A stretch of DNA of 64,000 bases from Oreohelix idahoensis (taxonomy: Eukaryota > Mollusca > Gastropoda > Stylommatophora > Oreohelicidae). The translations under genes were made by a program, and so were the position numbers. Position 1 is the stretch's first letter; every line of letters begins with the position of its first letter. The notes beneath the pieces were generated by a model. That model made no database searches and was not told where the DNA came from. It saw only the letters and a program-made list of their open reading frames with translations. Where the stretch lies: assembly GCA_024509875.1 (NCBI GenBank), contig JAMPIV010022938.1, positions 359,141 to 423,140 on the forward strand, written 5' to 3'. Positions 46,816 through 57,024 of this stretch are shown here, piece after piece.

Positions 46816-47040
46816 AGACTTGTCCGAGTGTGTTGTACCATTCGTACCAATATACCATTCTTCATAGTGATATACGATTTGTGATTCGTATTTTGATTGG
46901 GATCCCCTTTCTTTGCAAGAAGGAAGTATTTCTTCAAAGAAGGATCCTCTTCTTGACGTTTAACAAACGAGTCATGGGAAATCACCAAGTGCTCGTCTTG
47001 GCTATCAACTTCATTACTATTATAAGATGAAGTTGGGGGA

Positions 47041-49098
47041 TTAAGAGCTTGAGCTCTTGTCACCACTGCATTGACCGTTTGAATGTTTTTTTTCTTCCCA
47101 ACTAGAAATTTGTTGCGGGGTGCATTCCTTAACCCCATGAATACGACCGATTATAAGATCCGCAATAGGATTAGGAAGAAGACATGCATGGACATCTCCT
47201 GTGAAGAAAGGAGTGTCAATCCTAATAATAGCAGTAGGATAGCTTTCCATAGTACCACCAAATGTAACACATTTGATTGTTTTTCCCGTGGCACAGCAAG
47301 GATCTATCAGAGACTCCTTAACCCCGACGGTAGTACATCCCGAATCGAAAAGTACTGAGACTAGCCTATCATTTATTAGACCTTTATGTAAGATGAGAGA
47401 TCCTCTCCCATCATGCGCAACTGTAGCAGGTAGAGCAGGAAGAGGGTGACCACAACTTAGCGTAGATACAGTTGATGAGTCAAACAATGTTAAGCATTGG
47501 GGGCATTCAGTTGCTCTCCCAAAATCGAAAGCACAACCAGTGATAGCCCTAGAGTTACCACTATCATTTACTGTATTACAGACTCCATCAAACTCTTGTT
47601 GCGCAGAGTTTGCCTGTTGGTAAGGTCTTTTTTTGTTAAACCTAGGTCTACCTCGATTATCATTTCCCCTGTAATTATTTCGACTATCATTTCCCCTGTA
47701 ATTGTTATCATATTGCCTATTGTAATCATCATTCCGGTTTGAATCCCGGTTTCTAAATTCACCATCGTCATAATCTTGACGTCGAGAATGATTACCTCGA
47801 AAATTTGAATAGTTATTATTTGGATAGCCTTTACGAAAGTGTCTCAAATTATTACCACTAAAATTACGAGAACTACCATCTTGTCTCCACTGCATAGACG
47901 AAGAACCATCATGTGTTGGATTACTCCGCTTCTGAGTGTAATTTTGATTACTTCCCCTATTCCAATTTTGTTGAGCACCCTGAAATTTTTTTCTGAAATT
48001 AGGGCCATATGGTGTTGCCGAAGCAGCTGGCAACCCTTCTTTCACTTTAGAATTGCTAACTGTAGCATGGGGATGTGCTGTGGCATACTGACAACAGTAT
48101 TCCTCCATTTCTTTTAAGTTTTTAGGCTTACGCTCATGAAGGAATGCAAGAAAAGAATCATTAACAGATGACAAAACCTTATCTCGCAATAATAAGTCCA
48201 TTAGACCTTCATATGTTTTCTCAATCTGAGACAACTCAACCCATCGTGTAAATGTACGACGTATCTTTGTAACAAAATCAGAGAAATCTACTCCATTTTC
48301 TGGCAACATTGTCCTAAAACGAAGACGATAGTCTTCTTGTTTTAATTGGTATTTCTTTAGTAATGCTGCCCTGACAACATCATAATTAGTCCTCTCATGT
48401 TCGTCTATTGTCATAAGAGTAGTCACTGTGTCACCTGTAAAAAATGGCATCAGTTGTTCAACATATTTTTCCTTTTTTATGTTATGCGTATCGCACAAAA
48501 ATTGGAATCTATCTAGATAATCTGCTACGTCATCCTTTAAAGGATTGAAATGAGGCAATTTAATCCTACTAACAAACTCCTTTGTCGTACTCGAAGTTGT
48601 TTGCTGAGCACCCGTACTCGCCAATTTCAATTTCTCTAACTCCAAAATTGCGAGTTTTTCATCAAGTTCCATCTTCTGTTTTCTTTCCTCATGTTCCATT
48701 TTCCTAATTTCAGCCTCAGCAGCAGCTTGAAGTTTTTTTTCCTCTGCAGCAGCTTGAAGTTTTTTTTCCTCTGCAGCAGCTTGAAGTTTTTTGTCTTCCA
48801 TTTCCATCTGGAATTTTCTTTCATCAGCTGCAGCTTGAGCTTTCCTCTCCTCAGCAGCAGCTTGAGCTTTTCTCTCCTCAGCCTCTCTTTGATACCTTCT
48901 TTCTTCAAGTTCTAATCTTCTATTCTCAGCTTCTAGCTTCTTTAGTTCAGCTTCTGCTTTCAATTTAATTTCCTCTTTTTGTTTCTTTTCTTCTGACTTT
49001 AATGCAATGGCGAATTGAGCAGATGAATATTCTTCCAATTCTTTACCAGACTTACCAAGGGTCAACCCTTGCTGGATGAAGAAATCCAATGTAGACAT
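47041..49098 (-). CDS. Gypsy B Gag-protease polyprotein
   Basis: Frame of 685 codons from ATG at 49098. Residues 35-160 form a Glu/Lys/Ala-rich coiled coil with near-identical repeats (KKLQAAAEE three times). Residues about 245-340 resemble a SCAN domain: LLKKYQL..EDYRLRFRTM, VDFSDFVTKIRRTFTRWVEL and LAFLHERKPKNLKEMEEYC. An Asn/Arg/Gly-rich, probably RNA-binding tail follows, without a CCHC knuckle. Then come CPQC..LSCGH and the aspartic protease with VLFDSGCTTVGV (Asp about 585) and LIIGRIHGVK. SCAN domains of vertebrate zinc-finger proteins are known to derive from Gmr1-like Gag, which supports the assignment. The last few codons are off frame after an A8 run near 47090; the true frame continues in 47138-46782. 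Confidence 0.9.
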   Translation of the reverse strand: MSTLDFFIQQGLTLGKSGKELEEYSSAQFAIALKSEEKKQKEEIKLKAEAELKKLEAENRRLELEERRYQREAEERKAQAAAEERKAQAAADERKFQMEMEDKKLQAAAEEKKLQAAAEEKKLQAAAEAEIRKMEHEERKQKMELDEKLAILELEKLKLASTGAQQTTSSTTKEFVSRIKLPHFNPLKDDVADYLDRFQFLCDTHNIKKEKYVEQLMPFFTGDTVTTLMTIDEHERTNYDVVRAALLKKYQLKQEDYRLRFRTMLPENGVDFSDFVTKIRRTFTRWVELSQIEKTYEGLMDLLLRDKVLSSVNDSFLAFLHERKPKNLKEMEEYCCQYATAHPHATVSNSKVKEGLPAASATPYGPNFRKKFQGAQQNWNRGSNQNYTQKRSNPTHDGSSSMQWRQDGSSRNFSGNNLRHFRKGYPNNNYSNFRGNHSRRQDYDDGEFRNRDSNRNDDYNRQYDNNYRGNDSRNNYRGNDNRGRPRFNKKRPYQQANSAQQEFDGVCNTVNDSGNSRAITGCAFDFGRATECPQCLTLFDSSTVSTLSCGHPLPALPATVAHDGRGSLILHKGLINDRLVSVLFDSGCTTVGVKESLIDPCCATGKTIKCVTFGGTMESYPTAIIRIDTPFFTGDVHACLLPNPIADLIIGRIHGVKECTPQQISSWEEKKHSNGQCSGDKSSSS

Positions 49099-50507
49099 TC
49101 TGTCTAATGAGATCAGAAACCTGAAAAAAAATTAAATAAATTACCTTATCCCACTTCAATGGGAGACAAGTCTGAAATGCTAGACTTGTATACTCACTTC
49201 ACTTTATTTTACTGTCTTAATCTTTGTAGATAACAAGTCTTTTATCAAAGAACTTGTATAAATATCTTATATAATATTATTTAACAAACTCTATATGAAG
49301 AGTCTACCTTATCAATAATATCAAAACATGACCAAGTATGTGTATGTAGACTGTGCATGACAGTAATGTAGTACAACCAAAAAAAAAATACAAAGACAAA
49401 AATACAAAACAATACAAATGGCAACACTGTTTTAACCAAAAATGTGTAGAGAAATACACAAGAAAGGAGAGACCTACAGAATACAAACAAAACAAATCGA
49501 CAATCAAAACTGAAAAACAGACAAAATATTACAAAAACAACGTTAAGTACAATTACATCACAGCTAACATCAATAGCGACCAATTGTCACTAGCAAATTT
49601 CCAAATTAAGAAAATTTGCACCTACAGACCGCTTACAGTAAGCCTCGATCAAGTGGCATATTTACCGTAAGACCCACCAACCGAAAAACCCGCAGAAAAA
49701 TACACAAAACAGTAGAAGTGACATAAACATATAGCAATCAATTTCAATGTGTTGCAGAACAAGTTCAGTCACAGCTGAAACTAAAATAAATTTCTTGCTC
49801 CTTGCGAACACAGAAACGAAATGTCAAACGCGCACTGAACGTCAAATCCACTGTAACATAAAGTGGTATTCACGAACCAAAGTTACTATGACCTTCTCAA
49901 ATTAGGGCTTGCACATTGAATGTTTACAATTTCACGTACTGTTTACAGACACTTGACCTCCAACAATGTAGCTTGAATACTCTGACCTAGAAAAGTCTGT
50001 TGTTGAATGAAACGTGTAACAACCCGCAGTACTGTTTACAATAGGAACCCGCCTTCTATGCAGTTATGGTCCACGTAGCAAATGCCTAGTAGTTCACTTC
50101 AGTACTTGTCTTGTTATGCTTTATGTAGCATTATAATATAAATGCTCGTACTGTTTATTTGTGTCAACCGTTGATGACCTATATCTGTCCTGTTGTAGCC
50201 AAAACTTGCAAATGTAGAATTAGCACTGTGTGTTACGGCTGTCCCGTGTGTAGCTTAGACCCACAGATCAGAAGTGTAATGTGTACTTGTCCTTCTTGTA
50301 ACTTTCTCGACAAAACTGGAGACATCATACATGTAACAGCCAACCAGGAATGTAAATTTCTGGATCCATAAATGTCAACAATAATGTCAAATGCTCGCTC
50401 TGTTCTTTTTAAACCCACAGATCTGGTCCATCAGAAATGTAAGTTTCTAGGCCACATTGGCGACAAGAAATGTATCATAAGAGCCCACGTAACTGGTCCA
50501 CCAGAAA
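49099..50507 (-). other. Leader of gypsy B with primer-binding site
   Basis: About 1.4 kb without coding evidence between gag and the 5' LTR. Next to the LTR the minus strand reads TTTCTGGTGGACCAGTTACG (50507-50488). The CTGGTGG(A/C)CAG core is shared with element A, suggesting that both use the same tRNA primer. Confidence 0.65.
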
Positions 50508-51652
50508 TGTAACTGTATTTTTTTTCTTGTTGAGGTGATCACTGGCCCAAGACAGTTTACATGTTGTTAGATGTGTAGTGCGAGCGTATGATGAGTTGAG
50601 TGTGGGTGCGAATGAAGACGCGAATGTGTTTAGGCTCGTATAGATGTAGATCCTGCAACCCATACTCTCACATGCAGTAATCAAGGATGCTTTGACACTG
50701 CAGGCATGTTTCAAGACATTTATTGACGGGAACACACATAATATCAACAGGAACAGTCAGTGTAACAAGGTCATGCTGACCTGACATCGATAGGTATACA
50801 TTTGGCATTCAAAAAGGTAAACATCAGAATAGACGTGCATGGTCAATAGCAAAGTTCTTCAATAATGACAGTTCGTAGCGTCGCCCTTGGCGTCTCTGAC
50901 TAAACGCGTCAGATGCCTTAGTTACCTTGACACACAGGTGCAACTTGGCACTCCCTGCCAATTGCACATATCAGGCTGTAGTATAATAGCCGGAAGCACA
51001 GGCCTCGTCCTAACGTCGGCCGTGTACTTCTGTTAAATAGGTTATCACCAACCCTGCAGTAATACTTATTGTAGATAGAAGTTCCGCCAATCTGCGGCTC
51101 CCACAATATATCCTCGTCACTGGATTTCTGGACAATATAAGACTAACAGTCTTGGATGGCTACCTCGAGCACAAATATATAAGTTCTGAAATGGCGGATC
51201 CGTGAACTGCTGTTCACCCTAGGTAATCCTTTACATGTTCTGCCACCGAAAAGCGTAATAATGCATAAAGGTCGGTATTACCTGGTAAATGAATCCTCAG
51301 AACTACACAAGGAATTCTGTCGTCATCCCGACGCACAGAGATTCACTGGGGAAAACTGCCATAGCAGTTACTTCGAAGATTCTCCCCGAAAAACAATGGA
51401 CTCTTGGTCCCTTCAGAAAAACAGGACCTCCCGGCTTCCCGGAAGTATATCTCACTCCCGCTTAAAAAACCTTCCCATAGGCCCACGCCGAACTGTCAAC
51501 CTCTGACCCTAAAGGTCAAACACAATGAATGAATAAACAAGGGAAGACAACCCCTAATCAACCTGACATCGCAGGTAAAGACACAATTATACTTATGATA
51601 CAAACATAAGCAAATAACTTGACAGATGACTCCGTCGAAAATGACAGCAACA
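50508..51652 (-). repeat. 5' LTR of gypsy element B
   Basis: 1145 bp, the same length as the 3' LTR. Differences seen: one extra T (GATGCTTTGAC), one A fewer (TTCGAAGATTC), and substitutions at ATCACCAAC, TATCCTCG and GGCGGATCC. The LTR would hold the promoter and poly(A) signals of the element. Confidence 0.95.
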
Positions 51653-52802
51653 GCTACGTATCACAAGGAGACGCAGAAACACCCCCTTTATCTCCCCCAG
51701 AGCTGGCACAGTACACTTCTGGCTTCTACCCGGGGCGTTAGGAAATCCACAGGCACCCCAGCATCACAATGCCAAGAAGATGACAAAGTTGGAATTTACT
51801 AACTCAAACCTGGCAGAGCAAGTCCTCCAACAGATGTGGCCGATGCTGGGCCCACTGGCGCGTGGACACGTCCCGATCCCCATCGAGACTTGCCCGGGGA
51901 GCCCACCCCGGCTAAAAAAAGCAGAGAAGGCCACTCTCCAAACCTCCGATGTCTTGCGGGCAGTGTTAGGATGTGCAAGAACATGGACAGGAAGACTCCA
52001 CAACTTCCCCACTGAAGACACGCCCACGGCGACCGTTGCCTCAACTGGCTGTGTGTGGTGTACCCGGAAACGGGGCCTCCCAGTACTGAGACACAGTTAA
52101 GTCCCCGATGTCATTTATCGGTGCAGAGTTGAGAGAGATGGCTGAGCATCACAATCCCCCCTGTGTTGCAGCATGATGAGAACCCAGAATTGCACACTGA
52201 GCTTGGGGGGAATCACTTGGGCACCAGACTTAATACTGGCTCTTGACTGGATGGCCGCATGCAGGAGATTTCTACAATGGGGGGTTGGCAGGTGGTGGGT
52301 ATCTGGAAGTGGCTCTGTGCAGGACGTGAGGATTCCTTGGGTGAGCCCAGAACCAGAGCACAGCATTGTGCAAGCTCTGCATAGTTGGAGAGCCCCCTGG
52401 ATGACGGGGAATGCACAGTGTGCTACCCCACCTGTCCCCAACTGCTAACTTAGAACCAGAAGTGGGGTCCTCTGTATGCGTGCCAGGCCAGGATAAAATG
52501 CCTGGGAAAGAGACTGGAGCTCAGAACTCCCTAACTCAAAGTTGCAGGATGGCAGGAAAGACAGGGCTATTTTGAAGATAATGCAACCATATTTTCACCA
52601 TACGAGCTCGGACGCCGCCTCGGTAAACAAGGTCCGCGCAGAGCAGTGACACCCCCAGGCTGCTTGCGAATAGTCTACTACTGGGAACATAAACAGATTA
52701 GGGATGAGCCCACTCTCCCGTTGAACAGGTGCTAAAGTCATAGATACTGGGCCAGAAGGCGCACCGGAAACCACAGTATCACGCAACTCGCTTTTTTTTT
52801 CT
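51653..52802 (+). other. LINE 5' region, second part (leader or decayed ORF1)
   Basis: Lies between the gypsy B target duplication and ORF2. Short frames on both strands (for example 51780-52100) have no CCHC knuckle or other ORF1 mark. The part 52130-52560 resembles the isolated fragment at 3760-4190, so this sequence belongs to the LINE rather than to its target. Confidence 0.55.
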
Positions 52803-55800
52803 ATGGAGAGTACACCGTCAAATAAATCTCGTACTGGTGCTCGCCCTGTGGAGCTCCACCAGGCAGGTGCAGTGCCGGGCTCTGAGCCTCGACAGAGCCC
52901 ACCCTCAGCTACTGGAGGACCCTCTAGACCGTCTTGTGGAGTCAGCAGACGGCGGAGGAGAACTACTGACCAAAACAAAACAGAAAAAGAGAAACCCAGA
53001 GTGCCACTTGTCATGATGCACTGGAATGCAGAGGGAGTGAACAGCAAGCAGGCTGGATACAGCAAAAAGACAGAGCTGGAAAACATCTTGTATGAGAAGC
53101 AAGTCAGTGTTTGCTGTATCCAAGAGACTCACTTGAAAGCAGATCAAACCTTTAAAATAAGGGGATATCAATGCTTCAGATCCGACAGAAAAGATAGACG
53201 AAAAGGAGGAGTACTTACTCTTGTAAGGAATAACATTCCTGCACACGAAAGGAAAACCTTCATGGATGGAGCAGAATATCAGCTGTTGCAGATAAAGGTA
53301 GACAAGATGGAAATAGAACTCCTGAACTATTACTGTCCGAACAACAAACCCCTGAGTCTCAGCTCTATACAGGTACCAGCCACCAACTTTATAGCAGTTG
53401 GAGACTTTAATAGCCACTCCCAGAGCTGGGGCTATAACCATCTGGATCACAGAGGTGAAGAGGTTGAAACTTGGCAAGATGATCACTCCCTAATCCTAGT
53501 CAATAATGCCACAGATACTCCTACCTTCTACTCCAGAGGATGGCACACAACTTCAACACCAGATCTTGCCTTCTCCACACCAGATATAGCTGGATCTATT
53601 AGTAGAGAAGTAGGAGACCAACTAGGGGGAAGCGACCATCGCCCAATCTTTCTTACTGTCCAGAGTGCAACTCTCAGTACAGGCCCAGCCATTACAAGAT
53701 GGAACTACAAAAAAGCCAACTGGGGTTTATTCAGGCATCAGGTGAACATGCTGCTGTCTACCCTCAAGGTACAGAACAGAGACATTAATGAAGTGGTAAA
53801 AGACTTCAACAGATGCATACTACAAGCTGCAAAAGAAACCATTCCCAAAGGATGCCGGCGTAACTACATACCATACTGGTCCAGCACACTCCAAGAACGT
53901 CAGGAAGCCATGGACAGGGCTAGAAAGGACGCAGAGTCTCAGCCTTCACTTGAAACTCACAACAAATGGAAAAAGGCTGTAGCAGAGTTTCAGAGAACAA
54001 AGCTAGAAGAAAAACGGAAAAGCTGGAGAACTAAAACGGCATCGCTGAACCTTGAGAAAGACGGCAGGAAACTTTGGAGATTAGTCAAGTCTCTAAATGA
54101 AGAGCGTTCCTCACCTAGGCAGACTATCACATTGGATGAAGGTGGCAAACTTTTCAGAGGAAAACAAGCTGCAGACTTGTTTGCTAGAAGATACAGTTCA
54201 GAAAGCAACTTACCCATTAACATAGATCATCAGAGAGAGATAAGAAAAGAAATACTGGCAACCATGGGACAGACAGATACTCCTGCCCCAATGAGGGAAC
54301 CCATCACACTAGGAGAACTACAGAAGGCTATTTCCAAGCTTAAGTTTCAAAAGTCACCCGGCCCAGACAAAATCAGCAACGAAATGCTAGTAAATCTGAG
54401 CTCAGCAGCAAAGACAAAACTGCTTGAGATATTCAACCACAGCTGGTTGAAAGGAACGGTACCCCAAGTATGGAGAGAAGCCATCACAATACCCATACTA
54501 AAGAAAGGGAAATGTAAGACCGAGGCTGCAAGTTACCGGCCAATCAGTCTCACAAGCTGTGTTGGGAAGACTATGGAGCGAATAGTCAACCACAGATTGA
54601 AATGGTATTTAGAGTCTGAGCAGATCCTGGTGCCGGAACAAGCTGGATTTAGAGAATGCTACAGTATAGAAGACCAAGTTACTTACTTGTCTCAAGCAAT
54701 AGAAGATGCCTTCCAGGAGAAGAAAAAGGTCCTAACGATCTGGGTCGACTTCAAGCAGGCCTTTGACAAGGTGTGGAAAGATGGCCTCATTGCAAAACTT
54801 AGGAGAAGTGGAATCCAAGGCAACATGATGAAATGGATCCAGTCATACTTGCATAACAGGAGAACTAGAGTCACTCTTGACGGTCTGCAGAGCAGAAAAG
54901 TGTTGCTCCATCAGGGGGTACCTCAAGGAGGAGTAATTTCCCCAACGCTCTTCCTTGTTTACATCAATGACCCGGTGAAAGATCTCCCTGCAGGAGTTAA
55001 AGCTGCCTTATATGCAGATGACCTAGTACTCTGGTGCGCTGATGAAAATGTCACCACAGCAAATTATAGAATGCAGCGGGCAGCAGACATGCTAGTGTCA
55101 TGGGCAGAGAAATGGCTTATCACAATAAACACAGACAAAACCTCCACAACACTGTTCTCCCTCGCCCCCAAGGACAAATCAGCTAACATACACCTAGGGA
55201 CAACCGTGATCAAGGAAGAAAGCTACCCCACCTATCTTGGGGTGACATTTGACCAAAGGCTTACATGGAATAAGCATATTGAAAACGCAGAAGGAAAGGC
55301 CCGAAGACGACTAAGCATACTCAGAAAATTAGCAGGTACCAACTGGGGAGCAAATGAACGAAATCTAAAGAAGATTTATAATGGAGTAATAAGACCACAC
55401 TTAGAGTTTAGCTCAGCAGCATGGTCATCAGCTGCTAACTCACATCTGCAGTCTTTGGACAGGGTGCAAAATCAAGCTCTCAGGCTCATTACAGGAGCCA
55501 TGAAAACTACACCAATAACAGAGATGCAGAAGGTTGCTGGATTACAGACATTGTCCCATAGAAGAGACACAAAAACCATGATCCAGATGGAAAAGTACAA
55601 CAGTATGCCAATGCACCCAATGAAGGCAAGACTAGATGATCTGGCATTGGGACGTCTAAAGCGTAGCAGCTTTGTGCATCGGGGGAAAAGACTTATAAGA
55701 CAGCATCAAGAGGACCTATCCATGAAGACAACACCACTGAAGCCCACCCTATACCCTGTACCATGGGAGCAGGCCAGCAGTGCCCTCCAAATTAATACAT

Positions 55801-56657
55801 CAGTCAGTGGTCTCACAAGTGGATGTGAGTATAATGATCTGCAAAAACGAACTGCTACATTGAGTATGATCCAAGAAAGCTATCCCGATCAATCATGGAT
55901 ACATGCCTATACAGATGGATCAGCAACTAATGCTGTTAGGAATGGAGGTGCCGGTATCTTTATCTCATATCCTGACAACCACTATGAGACTAGGCACATT
56001 CCCACTGGTAAATTCTGTTCCAACTATACAGCTGAGGTTCAAGCTCTAGAGCAAGCTGCAAATATGATTTATAACACCAACTCTGACTGCCACCAGGTAG
56101 TCATCCTCACAGATGCACTGTCTGTCCTGCAAGCTCTCAAGGGTGGTAAACTCCCGCATCTGAGAAATGAACTAAACAAGGTAGCTGCCAAAAAGAGAAC
56201 CATACTTCAGTGGGTACCATCTCATTGTGGTGTACCCGGAAATGAAAAGGCAGATAAACTTGCAAAAAAGGGAGGAGAATGTGAACAAGAAGATAATGAA
56301 GTCACATACTTTGAGAAAAAGAGAGCTATCCAGACTATCAGAAGAGAACAGAACCAACCCAAAGACGACTATCACACTCTCGACCGGCAGGGACAGATAA
56401 CTATTTTTCGACTCAGGACAGGGCATAACAAACTGAATAAACACATGCACAAGCTACGATTGTCTGCTTCACCACTGTGCACATGTGGATTAAACGAACA
56501 AACTGCTGAGCATGTTCTACAGGACTGTCCTCTGTATGACCAGTTAAGAAAGATATACTGGCCGAATGACTCAACACTAAACTCAAAGCTATATGGAGTT
56601 AAAGAGGAACTTCAAACAACAGTCGAATTCATCATGAGAACTCGTCTGACGGTGTAA
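52803..56657 (+). CDS. LINE ORF2: endonuclease, reverse transcriptase and RNase H (intact, 1284 codons)
   Basis: One uninterrupted frame. Endonuclease, residues about 70-290: HWNAEGVNSK, CCIQETHLKA, VAVGDFNSHSQSWG-type box (GDFNSHSQSWGY) and GGSDHRPIFLTV. Reverse transcriptase, about 520-800: ASYRPISLTSCVGKTMERIV, AGFRECYSIEDQV, WVDFKQAFDKVW, GVPQGGVISPTLF and ALYADDLVLW (near 737). RNase H, about 1032-1160: AYTDGSATNAVRNGGAGIF, NYTAEVQALEQAA, ILTDALSVLQAL and HCGVPGNEKADKLA, giving the full D-E-D-D set. A Cys/His segment CTCGLNEQTAEHVLQDC ends it. The protein would nick target DNA, copy the LINE RNA and degrade RNA. All key residues are present, so this ORF may be functional although gypsy B interrupts the 5' region. 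The ATG at 52803 is the first in frame. Confidence 0.95.
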   Translation: MESTPSNKSRTGARPVELHQAGAVPGSEPRQSPPSATGGPSRPSCGVSRRRRRTTDQNKTEKEKPRVPLVMMHWNAEGVNSKQAGYSKKTELENILYEKQVSVCCIQETHLKADQTFKIRGYQCFRSDRKDRRKGGVLTLVRNNIPAHERKTFMDGAEYQLLQIKVDKMEIELLNYYCPNNKPLSLSSIQVPATNFIAVGDFNSHSQSWGYNHLDHRGEEVETWQDDHSLILVNNATDTPTFYSRGWHTTSTPDLAFSTPDIAGSISREVGDQLGGSDHRPIFLTVQSATLSTGPAITRWNYKKANWGLFRHQVNMLLSTLKVQNRDINEVVKDFNRCILQAAKETIPKGCRRNYIPYWSSTLQERQEAMDRARKDAESQPSLETHNKWKKAVAEFQRTKLEEKRKSWRTKTASLNLEKDGRKLWRLVKSLNEERSSPRQTITLDEGGKLFRGKQAADLFARRYSSESNLPINIDHQREIRKEILATMGQTDTPAPMREPITLGELQKAISKLKFQKSPGPDKISNEMLVNLSSAAKTKLLEIFNHSWLKGTVPQVWREAITIPILKKGKCKTEAASYRPISLTSCVGKTMERIVNHRLKWYLESEQILVPEQAGFRECYSIEDQVTYLSQAIEDAFQEKKKVLTIWVDFKQAFDKVWKDGLIAKLRRSGIQGNMMKWIQSYLHNRRTRVTLDGLQSRKVLLHQGVPQGGVISPTLFLVYINDPVKDLPAGVKAALYADDLVLWCADENVTTANYRMQRAADMLVSWAEKWLITINTDKTSTTLFSLAPKDKSANIHLGTTVIKEESYPTYLGVTFDQRLTWNKHIENAEGKARRRLSILRKLAGTNWGANERNLKKIYNGVIRPHLEFSSAAWSSAANSHLQSLDRVQNQALRLITGAMKTTPITEMQKVAGLQTLSHRRDTKTMIQMEKYNSMPMHPMKARLDDLALGRLKRSSFVHRGKRLIRQHQEDLSMKTTPLKPTLYPVPWEQASSALQINTSVSGLTSGCEYNDLQKRTATLSMIQESYPDQSWIHAYTDGSATNAVRNGGAGIFISYPDNHYETRHIPTGKFCSNYTAEVQALEQAANMIYNTNSDCHQVVILTDALSVLQALKGGKLPHLRNELNKVAAKKRTILQWVPSHCGVPGNEKADKLAKKGGECEQEDNEVTYFEKKRAIQTIRREQNQPKDDYHTLDRQGQITIFRLRTGHNKLNKHMHKLRLSASPLCTCGLNEQTAEHVLQDCPLYDQLRKIYWPNDSTLNSKLYGVKEELQTTVEFIMRTRLTV

Positions 56658-56691
56658 TCATCAAAGATGCGATCGCAAGAAGAAGAAGAAG

Positions 56692-57024
56692 ATTATTTTT
56701 TCTTAACCAAATTTTCGATTTCCTTAAAGTCACTGCCTCATTATTGTGAAACATATTGCAAATTTCTCTGCGGATCAATTCTCTGTCAAAATTATCCACC
56801 ACTCTTGGCCTAATTTTTGTGTGTAAAACACTGAAATTATAAATTTCAGATGTCGCTATCCAGCGGTGCAATGATTGTTTGCTTATCCCCAAGGCATGAA
56901 TAGTCCTCTTTTGTGGGTTTGAAATAGAATGATATAATTTTCCTCGAGTAGCTTCATTGCAGAAATACTTAAAAATCCTATTTGTGATTTGCTGTAATGT
57001 CATAAAATGTACTCGCAGACTCAT
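56692..57024 (-). pseudogene. DDE transposase, N-terminal part (helix-turn-helix)
   Basis: Minus-strand frame with ALGISKQSLHRWIAT (helix-turn-helix-like) and FDRELIRREICNMFHNNEAV, a segment typical of the N-terminal region of this transposase group. It reaches the LINE junction with SKIWLRKNN; the other half starts with the same K-N-N codons because of the target duplication. The two halves therefore join in frame when the insertion is removed, giving a protein of about 430 residues. The start at 57024 is the first ATG-type start of the open frame and is not proven. Confidence 0.8.

Larger units (their letters stand above)
42600..51657 (-). mobile_element. Gypsy element B, young Gmr1-like LTR retrotransposon, innermost layer
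   Basis: The element is 42605-51652 (9048 bp), flanked by GCTAC at 42600-42604 and 51653-51657, the 5-bp duplication usual for Ty3/gypsy. Two 1145-bp LTRs differ at about three substitutions and two single-base indels. Coding order on the minus strand is gag, protease, integrase, RT, RNase H. This is the Ty1/copia-like order of Gmr1-like elements within Ty3/gypsy, to which the RT and integrase motifs belong. Single frameshifts near 47090, 46830, 45765 and 44730 separate the coding blocks. Confidence 0.95.
42071..56702 (+). mobile_element. I/Nimb-like LINE with 11-bp target duplication, third layer
   Basis: The insert 42082-56691 is flanked by ATTATTTTTTC at 42071-42081 and 56692-56702. The 3' end reads ATCGCAAGAAGAAGAAGAAG, a GAA-type repeat tail rather than poly(A). 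Without gypsy B the LINE is about 5.56 kb, beginning GGGGCAAAGTCTACAGACAG, so it may be full length. It has one long ORF (52803-56657). The first 1.67 kb contain no gag-like ORF1 that I can read in one frame. An endonuclease-RT-RNase H order without poly(A) fits the I superfamily; Nimb is my best guess among its clades. Confidence 0.9.
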
